Shown here: piece after piece, positions 34,387 to 42,283 of the stretch
How the letters are laid out: each line of letters begins with the position of its first letter
Numbering within the stretch: the first letter of the stretch is position 1
Made by a program: the position numbers and the translations under genes
Assembly (NCBI GenBank): GCA_021299355.1
Contig: JAJTGG010000021.1
Location: 1 to 46,391 of the forward strand
Source: Lysobacteraceae bacterium
GTDB lineage: Bacteria; Pseudomonadota; Gammaproteobacteria; Xanthomonadales; Xanthomonadaceae
DNA: 46,391 nucleotides
Reading direction: 5' to 3'
Notes under the pieces: generated by a model
Database searches by the model: none
What the model was told of the DNA's origin: nothing
Seen by the model: only the letters and a program-made list of their open reading frames with translations

Positions 34387-35724
34387 ATGCCCGACTTCAT
34401 CAGCCCGCTGTTCTGGTACATCCTCACCATCGGCATTCTGGTCACCGTGCATGAATGGGGCCATTTCGCAGTGGCGCGACGCTGCGGGGTTCGGGTTCTG
34501 CGCTTTTCGGTCGGCTTCGGACGTGCGCTCTACAGCCGGATCGGCAAGGACGGCACCGAGTATCGGCTGGCACTGATTCCGTTTGGCGGGTACGTCAAAA
34601 TGCTGGACGAACGCGAGCAGGAAGTTCCGCCTGAACTGCAGCCATTCGCCTTCAACCGGCAATCGGTCGGCAAACGCTTCGCGATTGTTGCAGCCGGGCC
34701 CTTGGCCAATCTCATTCTGTGCATCGGCCTGCTATGGGCCGCATTGATTCTCGGGGTGCCCGAACTGCGCGCCCTGATTGGCCCGTCCACCGGGCTGGCA
34801 CAACAGGCCGGTTTCCAGGCCGGCGATGAACTGGTTGCCGTCGACGCCAAACCGGTACAGGCCTGGAATGACGCCTTGCCGGCCCTGGCATTGGCGGCCA
34901 TGGACCGGCGTCCGATCGATGTCCGGGTGACCACGCTGGCAGGTGACTCCGAAATCCGGCAACTTGCCCTCGACAGGCTGCCGGAAGACTTTCCCCAGGA
35001 CAAGCTGCTGCAGGAAATCGGCCTGACGCCATTCTTTTCAGCAGCCCTGCCGATCATCGGCCAGGTGCAGAAAGACGGTCCGGCGGAGGGTGCGCTGCTG
35101 CCGGGTGACCGCATCACCGCCATCGAGGGCGTCAAAATCGCGCAGTTCGGTGATATTCCGAAAACTTTGGCGGAAAAAGCAGGCGACGGCCGGAACCTGC
35201 GTATCGAAGTCCTCCGTGACGGCGCCATCTTGGCTTTCCTCATCGCTCCGACAGAAGTCCTTTTGAATGGAAAAAAAGTGTGGCGACTTGGCGTCGGCAG
35301 TCTGAGTGCGGTCAAAACCGTGCAATACCCGCCCATGCAGGCCCTGCCCGCCGCTTTTTCAAGAACCTATGCCATGACCCGGGACAGCCTCGCGGTCATC
35401 AAGCGCCTATTGACCGGCGCGGCTTCGGTTGACAATCTTTCCGGACCGATCGGCATCGCCCGCGCCGCGGACAGCCAGGCCAGCTGGGGAATATCGACGT
35501 TTCTCGGCTTTTTGGCCGCGATTTCGCTGGCATTGTGTATCATGAACCTGTTGCCGATACCGCTTCTCGATGGCGGACATCTGCTCTATTTCGCCTATGA
35601 ATGGGCCACCGGCAAAGCCCCCGCTGAAAGCGTTCAAGCCATCGGGCAGTATATCGGCGTTTTTTTACTCGCCGGACTGCTTGGAATAGCCATTTTCAAT
35701 GATTTTTTTCGTATCATTTCCTAA
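34387..35724 (+). CDS. rseP: Site-2 intramembrane zinc protease RseP
   Basis: A 445-residue inner-membrane protease that cuts anti-sigma factor RseA and leftover signal peptides. The zinc site is HEWGH (residues 22-26) in helix 1, with the Asp ligand in LLDGG (about 393-397) near the C-terminus. Two PDZ domains lie between (about 115-200 and 205-290). Membrane helices frame these. bamA follows after 30 bases. Confidence 0.96.
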   Translation: MPDFISPLFWYILTIGILVTVHEWGHFAVARRCGVRVLRFSVGFGRALYSRIGKDGTEYRLALIPFGGYVKMLDEREQEVPPELQPFAFNRQSVGKRFAIVAAGPLANLILCIGLLWAALILGVPELRALIGPSTGLAQQAGFQAGDELVAVDAKPVQAWNDALPALALAAMDRRPIDVRVTTLAGDSEIRQLALDRLPEDFPQDKLLQEIGLTPFFSAALPIIGQVQKDGPAEGALLPGDRITAIEGVKIAQFGDIPKTLAEKAGDGRNLRIEVLRDGAILAFLIAPTEVLLNGKKVWRLGVGSLSAVKTVQYPPMQALPAAFSRTYAMTRDSLAVIKRLLTGAASVDNLSGPIGIARAADSQASWGISTFLGFLAAISLALCIMNLLPIPLLDGGHLLYFAYEWATGKAPAESVQAIGQYIGVFLLAGLLGIAIFNDFFRIIS

Positions 35725-35754
35725 TCCACCCAAGTAGCACCGTCTGGAACCCCG

Positions 35755-38274
35755 ATGACCTCTTCAAATCTCCGTAAAAGCCTGCTGTGCCTGTCCCTGG
35801 CCATTGCACTCAGCCAGCCTGCGCAAGCCCAGCTGGCCGAACCGTTTGTGGCCAGTGATATCCGGGTCGACGGCCTGCAGCGGATTTCGGCAGGCACGGT
35901 ATTCACCTATCTGCCGATTGAAAAGGGCGATACCGTCAATACATCGAAAACCACCGAGGCCATCCGGGCGCTTTACAAGACCGGATTCTTCAGCGACGTC
36001 CGTTTCGAACGCCAGGGCGACATTCTGGTGGTGAATGTCACCGAACGTCCCAGCATCAACACGCTGACGCTCAAAGGCAACAAGGAAATCAAGACCGAGG
36101 ATCTGCTCAAGGGACTCAAGGGCATCGGGCTGAGCGAGGGTGAAATCTATAATCCACTCAATCTCGACCGTGTCACCCAGGAGCTGCTGCGTCAATACAA
36201 CAACAAAGGCAAATACAACGTCGTCATCGCGCCGACCGTCAAGGAAATCGACCGCAACCGCGTCGATATCTCCCTCGACATCACCGAAGGCAAGAGCGCC
36301 CGCCTGCGCGACATTAACATCGTCGGCAACACCGTCTATCCCGATGACGTGATCCGTGAAGGCTGGGAATCCAATACAAGCAACTGGCTATCGTGGTACA
36401 AGCGCGACGACCAGTATTCGCGTGAAAAGCTGTCCGGTGATCTAGAAAAACTGACTGATTACTATCTGGACCGGGGCTATGTGGATTTCAACGTCGAATC
36501 CACCCAGGTCGCCATCAGCCCCGACAAGAAAGACATGTTTCTGACCGCCAACGTGGTCGAAGGCAAGATCTATAAGGTCGACGGCGTATCGGTGAGCGGA
36601 GACACCATCGTTCCCAAGGAAGAAGTTGAAAAACTGCTGTTGATCCGGACCGGGAATACTTTTTCACGGCAACTTCTGACGGCGACCAATGACCGTATCA
36701 CCGCAATGTTGGGTAATATCGGTTACGCCTTCGCCGAGGTCGATCCGGTGCCGACCATCAGCCGCGACGATCAGGAAATCAGCATCGATTTCGTGGTCAA
36801 ACCCGGCCCGCGCGTGCAGATCCGCCGCATGGAAATCAAGGGCAATGTGCGGACCGCCGACGAAGTCGTGCGTCGCGAGCTGCGCCAGTTCGAAAACACC
36901 TGGTATTCGCAGGCGGCACTCGACCGTTCTAAAGTCCGCCTGCAGCGCCTTGGTTTCTTTGAAACCGTTGAAATCGAACAGGAGCCTGTGGCAGGCCGTC
37001 CGGACCAGGTCGATGTTTTCATCAATGTCAAGGAACGCAACTCCGGCAGCTTCGTCTTCGGTCTCGGTTACCAGCAGCTTTATGGTCTGACCGCATCCGT
37101 GCAGCTCAGTGAAAACAATTTTCTTGGTACCGGCAACCGGATGTCGGTGGCCGTGCAGAACAACAGCTACTCGAAGCGCGTCAGCTTCTCCTACACTAAT
37201 CCGTATTTCACCGAAGACGGTCTCAGTCTGGGTTACAACGTGTCCTACAGCGACTACAACCAGGGTGACTTCAATACGGCCCGATACACCTCGACGAACT
37301 TCAATGCCGAAGCCGTCATGGGTATTCCGCTGAGTGAAACCGACAGCATCCAATTCGCCCTCGGTTACGACAAAATCGACCTGACCACTACGCTCGGTTC
37401 GACGCCATTACCGCTGATCGAGTACCTGGATGACGTGCTTGGTACGGAGCCATACTTCCCGTGCTTCGATGTCGATGATGACAACAACCCCGATACCCCG
37501 GCGACCGATGACGCGGCCCCGCTGGGCACGCCTGATCCACAGACCTGCGGTTTCAACCAGACCTGGCCGGTCCAGCAGATCCGTGCCCAGGCCGGCTGGG
37601 GCCGGGATTCGCGTAACGATTACCTGCTGCCGACCCGTGGTACCTACCACCGTGTCGGCGCCGAGTTTTCGTTCCCGGGATCCGATATCGCCTACTACAA
37701 ACTCAGCTACCAGTTCGAGCATTACCGGCCGCTCAATTCCTGGCTGGTACTTAAAATCGGGACCGATTTGGGTTATGGCGACAGCTATGGCAACACCGGT
37801 GATGCCGGCATGCCGTTCTTCAAGAATTTCTATGTCGGCGGCCCGCAGTCGGTCCGTGGTTATGAGGCCAACACGCTCGGCCCCAGCTACGGCACTTGCG
37901 TTCCGGTAGCTCCGGCCACCACCTGTGTTCCGTCCTTTTTGCAGCCGTTGGGCGGCTCACTGAAAGTCGCCGGCACCTTCGAGCTGTTGTTCCCGAAGCT
38001 ATTCAATGCACGCGGCACCCGCCTGTCGGCCTTCCTCGATTACGGCAACGCATTTGCAGGCAGCTTCGACTACAGCGGCTATACCGATCCGGCCGCCGGT
38101 GCCGTTTTCGGCGCCGAAAAAGTCAATTTCAGCTCGTTGCGCGCCTCTGTCGGTGTGGCCCTGCAATGGCAGGCGCCAGTCGGTCCGATTTCGATCAGTT
38201 ATGCCTTACCGCTGAACGATGGCGAGTTCGACCGCGTCGAGCGTCTGCAGTTCACTTTCGGTCAGCAATTCTGA
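35755..38274 (+). CDS. bamA: Outer membrane protein assembly factor BamA
   Basis: An 839-residue Omp85 protein that folds beta-barrel proteins into the outer membrane. A signal peptide ending AQA (about residue 25) is followed by five POTRA domains (about 30-425) and a 16-strand barrel ending in the outer-membrane signal QFTFGQQF. The conserved loop-6 motif VRGYE is at 700-704. Loop 6 carries Cys715 and Cys724, matching the disulfide known in E. coli BamA. Another surface loop has a 27-residue acidic insertion between Cys570 and Cys598 (DVDDDNNPDTPATDD). lpxD begins 6 bases after the stop, with no skp between. Confidence 0.96.
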   Translation: MTSSNLRKSLLCLSLAIALSQPAQAQLAEPFVASDIRVDGLQRISAGTVFTYLPIEKGDTVNTSKTTEAIRALYKTGFFSDVRFERQGDILVVNVTERPSINTLTLKGNKEIKTEDLLKGLKGIGLSEGEIYNPLNLDRVTQELLRQYNNKGKYNVVIAPTVKEIDRNRVDISLDITEGKSARLRDINIVGNTVYPDDVIREGWESNTSNWLSWYKRDDQYSREKLSGDLEKLTDYYLDRGYVDFNVESTQVAISPDKKDMFLTANVVEGKIYKVDGVSVSGDTIVPKEEVEKLLLIRTGNTFSRQLLTATNDRITAMLGNIGYAFAEVDPVPTISRDDQEISIDFVVKPGPRVQIRRMEIKGNVRTADEVVRRELRQFENTWYSQAALDRSKVRLQRLGFFETVEIEQEPVAGRPDQVDVFINVKERNSGSFVFGLGYQQLYGLTASVQLSENNFLGTGNRMSVAVQNNSYSKRVSFSYTNPYFTEDGLSLGYNVSYSDYNQGDFNTARYTSTNFNAEAVMGIPLSETDSIQFALGYDKIDLTTTLGSTPLPLIEYLDDVLGTEPYFPCFDVDDDNNPDTPATDDAAPLGTPDPQTCGFNQTWPVQQIRAQAGWGRDSRNDYLLPTRGTYHRVGAEFSFPGSDIAYYKLSYQFEHYRPLNSWLVLKIGTDLGYGDSYGNTGDAGMPFFKNFYVGGPQSVRGYEANTLGPSYGTCVPVAPATTCVPSFLQPLGGSLKVAGTFELLFPKLFNARGTRLSAFLDYGNAFAGSFDYSGYTDPAAGAVFGAEKVNFSSLRASVGVALQWQAPVGPISISYALPLNDGEFDRVERLQFTFGQQF

Positions 38275-38280
38275 TCCCGC

Positions 38281-38538
38281 ATGTTGACGCTGAAGGACCT
38301 TGCCGACCGCTTCGGCCTGGACTTCCGGGGTGATGCGGATACCTTCATAACCGGCATCGGCACGCTTGCCGATGCCCAGCCAGGTCAATTAGCGTTCCTG
38401 GCCAACAGCAAGTACAACGCGCAACTGGCCAATACCCGGGCATCGGTGGTGGTTTTGAGCGAAGCCGATGCCGATGCCTGTCCCTGCGCCTGCCTGGTCA
38501 GCGGCAATCCTTACACCAGTTGCCACCGCCGTGATTGA
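38281..38538 (+). CDS. lpxD: LpxD N-terminal fragment (disrupted gene)
   Basis: Codes for 85 residues of which the first 78 match the N-terminal uridine-binding domain of LpxD: LTLKDLADRFGLDFRGDADT, then GIGTLADAQPGQLAFLANSKYNAQL and VVVLSEADADA...LVSGNPY. After NPY (38506-38514) the sequence jumps to bases encoding the start of the acyltransferase domain, in the wrong frame, and stops at TGA. About 19 codons of the usual linker helix are missing. Alone this fragment has no catalytic site. Confidence 0.88.
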   Translation: MLTLKDLADRFGLDFRGDADTFITGIGTLADAQPGQLAFLANSKYNAQLANTRASVVVLSEADADACPCACLVSGNPYTSCHRRD

Positions 38539-39235
38539 TGCCACCGCGCGCATCGGCGCCGAAGTGCGTATCGGCCCGTATGCGGTCATCGGCCCGGGCT
38601 GCGTCATCGGCGAGCGCAGCCAGATCCATGCCCATGCGCATATCGGTCGGGACTGCACGCTGGATACCGATTGTCTGCTGCTGCCCAAGGTCACGCTGGT
38701 CAAACGCGTTCATCTCGGAAAGCGCGTCCGCATCCATTCCGGTGCTGTGCTCGGCGCGGACGGTTTCGGCATCGCCTTCCATCAGGGGCAGTGGGTCAAA
38801 ATCGCACAGCTCGGCGGTGTACGCATCGGCGATGACTGCGAGATCGGCGCCAACACCACCATCGACCGCGGCGCCATCGAGGACACGGTGCTGGAAAACG
38901 ATGTCCGGCTCGATAACCAGATCCAGATCGGCCACAATGTCCGCATCGGCGCGCATACCGCCATCGCCGGCTGCGTCGCGGTGGCGGGCTCGACCCGAAT
39001 CGGCAGGTACTGTCTGATCGGCGGTGCGGCCGGTATCGTCGGTCACATCGAAATCGCCGACAAAGTGACCGTGGGCGCGATGAGTCTGGTCACCCATTCG
39101 CTGACCGAAGCGGGCGAATACGCCTCAGGAACCCCGATTCAGGCCAAAAACGACTGGCGCAAGAATGCCGCGCGCTTCAAGCAGCTCGACGCCATGGCCC
39201 GCACACTCAACACACTGAAAAAGAACGGAGACTGA
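38468..39235 (+). CDS. lpxD: LpxD acyltransferase-domain fragment (disrupted gene)
   Basis: Codes for the left-handed beta-helix part of UDP-3-O-(3-hydroxyacyl)glucosamine N-acyltransferase, the third step of lipid A synthesis. True homology starts at ATAVIDATARIG near 38525 and runs to the C-terminus, including VLGADGFGIAFHQGQWVKI, ANTTIDRGAIEDT and the catalytic His in IQIGHNVRIG. The first 19 residues from the ATG at 38468 (MPMPVPAPAWS...) are the upstream domain read in the +1 frame. Whether this start is used is unknown. fabZ follows after 3 bases. Confidence 0.88.
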   Translation: MPMPVPAPAWSAAILTPVATAVIDATARIGAEVRIGPYAVIGPGCVIGERSQIHAHAHIGRDCTLDTDCLLLPKVTLVKRVHLGKRVRIHSGAVLGADGFGIAFHQGQWVKIAQLGGVRIGDDCEIGANTTIDRGAIEDTVLENDVRLDNQIQIGHNVRIGAHTAIAGCVAVAGSTRIGRYCLIGGAAGIVGHIEIADKVTVGAMSLVTHSLTEAGEYASGTPIQAKNDWRKNAARFKQLDAMARTLNTLKKNGD

Positions 39236-39238
39236 CCC

Positions 39239-39709
39239 ATGCCATACGATATCTCCAAACTGCCGGTCGATGCCGTCTGTATCCAGAACCTGCTGCCACA
39301 CCGTTATCCGTTTCTGCTGGTCGACCGGGTTACGGAATTTGAGGCAGATAAGCGCATCCGTGCCATCAAGAATGTGACCATCAACGAGCCCTTTTTCAAT
39401 GGCCATTTTCCGGGTGCGCCGGTCATGCCGGGCGTGTTGATTCTCGAGGCACTAGCCCAGGCCGGCGGCCTGTTGACCCACCTCAGCCTGATGGAGGACG
39501 GCTGCACCGGCAAGGAAGGCAAGCTGTTCTATCTGGTCAAGATCGACAATGCCAAATTCTCAAAAATGGTGGTCCCCGGCGACCAGCTCGAATTGAATGT
39601 CGAACTCAAACGCAAAATACGCAATATGGCGCTTTACCAGGGCGTTGCCTGCGTCAACGGCAAGCAGGTCGCCTGCGCCGACATCCTCTGCGCCGAAGGT
39701 GACGCATGA
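39239..39709 (+). CDS. fabZ: 3-hydroxyacyl-ACP dehydratase FabZ
   Basis: A 156-residue hotdog-fold dehydratase of fatty-acid elongation that competes with LpxA/LpxD for 3-hydroxyacyl-ACP. The N-terminal [14 protein letters not shown] and the active-site [23 protein letters not shown] (catalytic His and Glu) are present. A GGAG lies upstream of the ATG at 39239. It overlaps lpxA by 4 bases. Confidence 0.97.
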   Translation: MPYDISKLPVDAVCIQNLLPHRYPFLLVDRVTEFEADKRIRAIKNVTINEPFFNGHFPGAPVMPGVLILEALAQAGGLLTHLSLMEDGCTGKEGKLFYLVKIDNAKFSKMVVPGDQLELNVELKRKIRNMALYQGVACVNGKQVACADILCAEGDA

Positions 39710-40479
39710 GCATCCATCCAACGGCAATCATCGATCCTGCCGCGAAGTTGCACGCCAGTGTAGGCGTTGGACCATACACCGTCATCGGTGCCGATGTCAG
39801 CATCGGCGAAGGTACCGAGATCGGACCACATTGCGTGATAACCGGGCCGACACGGATCGGCCGCAACAACAAGATCCATTCGCATGCCGCGCTGGGCGGT
39901 GATCCGCAGGACAAGAAATTCGAAGGCGAGCATGGTGAACTAATCATCGGCGACAACAATACCATCCGCGAATTCACCACCTTCAACCGCGGCACCGGCG
40001 ACGGCGGCGGCGTGACACGGATCGGCGACAACAACTGGATCATGGCCTACGTGCACATCGCCCACGATTGCGTCGTCGGTAACAACACCATTTTCGCCAA
40101 CAACGCCTCGCTGGCCGGCCACGCCATCGTCGAAGACTGGGTCATCATGGCCGGCTTCTCGGGCGCGCATCAATTTTGCAAAATCGGCGCACATGCGTTC
40201 GTCGGCATGGGCAGCCTGATCAGTGCCGATGTGCCGCCGTTCGTGATGATCGGCATGCAGTACGCAGAGCCGCGCAGCATCAACGCCGAAGGCCTCAAGC
40301 GTCGCGGTTTCAGTGCCGAGCGGATCAAGAAGATCAAGAACGCCTACCGCACTGTTTACATGTCCGGCAAACCGCTGACCGAGGCCAAAACCGAACTGCA
40401 GTCTATGGCCGTGGAATCCGACGATGTCCGGCAAATGCTTGATTTCATCGAAGCCAGCACACGCGGCATCGTGCGTTAA
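39706..40479 (+). CDS. lpxA: UDP-N-acetylglucosamine acyltransferase
   Basis: A 257-residue trimeric left-handed beta-helix enzyme, first step of lipid A synthesis. Hexapeptide repeats start at the N-terminus ([13 protein letters not shown]). The catalytic His is in [13 protein letters not shown], and [22 protein letters not shown] is the ruler and binding region. The helical C-terminal domain follows ([20 protein letters not shown]). Length is close to the E. coli protein (262). lpxB follows after 6 bases. Confidence 0.97.
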   Translation: MSIHPTAIIDPAAKLHASVGVGPYTVIGADVSIGEGTEIGPHCVITGPTRIGRNNKIHSHAALGGDPQDKKFEGEHGELIIGDNNTIREFTTFNRGTGDGGGVTRIGDNNWIMAYVHIAHDCVVGNNTIFANNASLAGHAIVEDWVIMAGFSGAHQFCKIGAHAFVGMGSLISADVPPFVMIGMQYAEPRSINAEGLKRRGFSAERIKKIKNAYRTVYMSGKPLTEAKTELQSMAVESDDVRQMLDFIEASTRGIVR

Positions 40480-40485
40480 GTATCC

Positions 40486-41619
40486 ATGAAAATCGCGCTC
40501 ATCGCCGGCGAGGAATCGGGCGACCTGCTTGCCGCCGAGCTAATGGCCGCGCTGCAGGCACGCCGGCCCGACATCCGCTTTGTCGGCATGGGCGGCCCGA
40601 AAATGCAGGCGCTTGGCCTGGACTCCTGGTTCGACTACAAAACTCTTTCGGTCATGGGTTTCGTCGAAGTGCTCAAGCATCTTCCGGCGCTTCTGAAACT
40701 CCGCAATAATCTACTCAAGCGCCTCGTCGCGGAGAAACCGGATCTGGTCATCGGCGTGGATGCGCCGGATTTCAATCTCGGTCTGGAAAAAGCCTGCAAG
40801 CGCGCCGGCCTGCGCACCGCGCACTTCGTCAGTCCTTCGGTCTGGGCCTGGCGCGAGAAGCGTGCCGCCCGCATCGCCGAAAGCTGCGAGCAGGTGTTGT
40901 GTCTGTTTCCGATGGAACCTGCGATATATGCCAAGTACGGCGTGGATGCCCGCTTCGTCGGGCACCCGCTAGCCGACCGCATCCCGCTGCAGCCCGATCA
41001 TGTGGCAGCACGTACCGAGCTGGCCTTGCCCGCATGTCGGCACCTCGCAATTCTGCCCGGTTCCCGGGCGTCTGAAATCGACCGGCTGCTGCCCGTGTTC
41101 CTGCAGGGCGCCGCGCGGCTGAAAGCATCGATGCCTGAGCTGCATTTTCTGATTCCGGCGGCCAATGGTCTGTGCCGGGACCGTATCGCCCAACATCTGC
41201 AATCCCACCCTCTGCCCGATGCGCGCATTCTCGATGGCCATGCACAGGCGGCCATGATTGCCGCCGATGCAGTGCTTCTGGCTTCCGGAACGGCCGCATT
41301 GGAGGCAATGCTGTGCAAACGCCCGATGGTGGTCGCCTACCGGATTTCGGCAGTAACCTATGCCATGGTAAAGATGCTCGGCCTGATAAAAATCGAGCGT
41401 TTCAGCTTGCCCAATGTACTCTCGGGCGAGGATCTGGTGCCTGAACTGATCCAGCATGCGTGCACGCCGGAAGCGATTGCCGAGACCTTGCGTAGCCTGC
41501 TCGCAGGAAGCGACAATCCTGCCCTGATTGCACGCTTTGAAGATCTGCATCGTGAACTGCGTCGGAATGCCGGCAATGCCGCGGCAACGGCCGTACTCGA
41601 ATTATTGAAAACGTCATGA
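40486..41619 (+). CDS. lpxB: Lipid-A-disaccharide synthase
   Basis: A 377-residue GT-B glycosyltransferase that joins 2,3-diacylglucosamine-1-phosphate to its UDP form. The N-terminal AGEESGDLLAAELM and the segment IGVDAPDFNLGLE are typical, as are FVSPSVWAWREKRA and the donor-side LPGSRASEIDRLLP and ASGTAALEAMLCKRPMVVAY. It is coupled by a 4-base overlap to rnhB. Confidence 0.97.
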   Translation: MKIALIAGEESGDLLAAELMAALQARRPDIRFVGMGGPKMQALGLDSWFDYKTLSVMGFVEVLKHLPALLKLRNNLLKRLVAEKPDLVIGVDAPDFNLGLEKACKRAGLRTAHFVSPSVWAWREKRAARIAESCEQVLCLFPMEPAIYAKYGVDARFVGHPLADRIPLQPDHVAARTELALPACRHLAILPGSRASEIDRLLPVFLQGAARLKASMPELHFLIPAANGLCRDRIAQHLQSHPLPDARILDGHAQAAMIAADAVLLASGTAALEAMLCKRPMVVAYRISAVTYAMVKMLGLIKIERFSLPNVLSGEDLVPELIQHACTPEAIAETLRSLLAGSDNPALIARFEDLHRELRRNAGNAAATAVLELLKTS

Positions 41620-42191
41620 TTACTGCCGGCGTCGATGAAGCCGGACGCGGGCCTTTGGCCGGACCGGTGGTATGCGCCGCGGTCATTCTGCCGCCGGATG
41701 ACGGGTTGATCGGACTTGATGACTCCAAGAAGATCGGCGAAGCCAAACGCGAGGCGTTGCATGACGCTATCCTCGCCGTCGCCTGCGCCGCCTGCATCCA
41801 GTTCATTGATGCCGCCACCATCGATCGCATGAACATCCTTCAGGCGACATTGCATGGCATGCGGCGTGCGGTTCTCGGACTGCAGCTTGCGCCGGAATTG
41901 GTACTGATTGACGGCAACCGGCTGCCCGCCGATCTGCCCTGCCCGGCCCGCGCGCTGGTCGGCGGCGACGGTCTTGTACGCAGCATCATGGCGGCCTCGA
42001 TACTGGCCAAAGTCAGCCGCGACCGGCATCTGCGTGCCCTGGATGCCCGCTTTCCGGTCTATGGGTTCGCCCGCAACAAGGGCTATCCGACCGCCGAACA
42101 TCTTGCCGCGCTGCTGCGTCACGGCCCCTGCACGGAACACCGCCGCAGCTACGGTCCGGTGCAGCAGGCCAGCCTGTTTTCACCCGGCTGA
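41616..42191 (+). CDS. rnhB: Ribonuclease HII
   Basis: A 191-residue RNase H type 2 that removes ribonucleotides embedded in DNA. The active-site N-terminal motif is VDEAGRGPLAGPVV (Asp7, Glu8). LIDGN and SIMAASILAKVSRDR (with catalytic Asp) and the GYPTAEH segment complete the family pattern. It overlaps lpxB by 4 bases; about 90 bases separate it from dnaE. Confidence 0.96.
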   Translation: MITAGVDEAGRGPLAGPVVCAAVILPPDDGLIGLDDSKKIGEAKREALHDAILAVACAACIQFIDAATIDRMNILQATLHGMRRAVLGLQLAPELVLIDGNRLPADLPCPARALVGGDGLVRSIMAASILAKVSRDRHLRALDARFPVYGFARNKGYPTAEHLAALLRHGPCTEHRRSYGPVQQASLFSPG

Positions 42192-42232
42192 AACACCCGC
42201 CGGCGGAACCGGGATTTAGCGCCTGTCAAGCC

Positions 42233-42260
42233 TTGTTATCGGCGGCCAGTCGGCTAAACT
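42233..42260 (+). promoter_or_regulatory. Possible dnaE promoter
   Basis: TTGTTA (42233-42238) and TAAACT (42255-42260) are 16 bases apart in the rnhB-dnaE gap, 23 bases before the dnaE ATG. This is a moderate match to the sigma70 consensus. Confidence 0.4.
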
Positions 42261-42283
42261 GAGTATTCGTTTCAGGCGTGCCC

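Noticed and set aside
38468-38538. Programmed +1 frameshift or deliberate split in lpxD
   Set aside because: The join also lacks about 19 codons of the normal linker, which a programmed shift would not explain; deletion is simpler.
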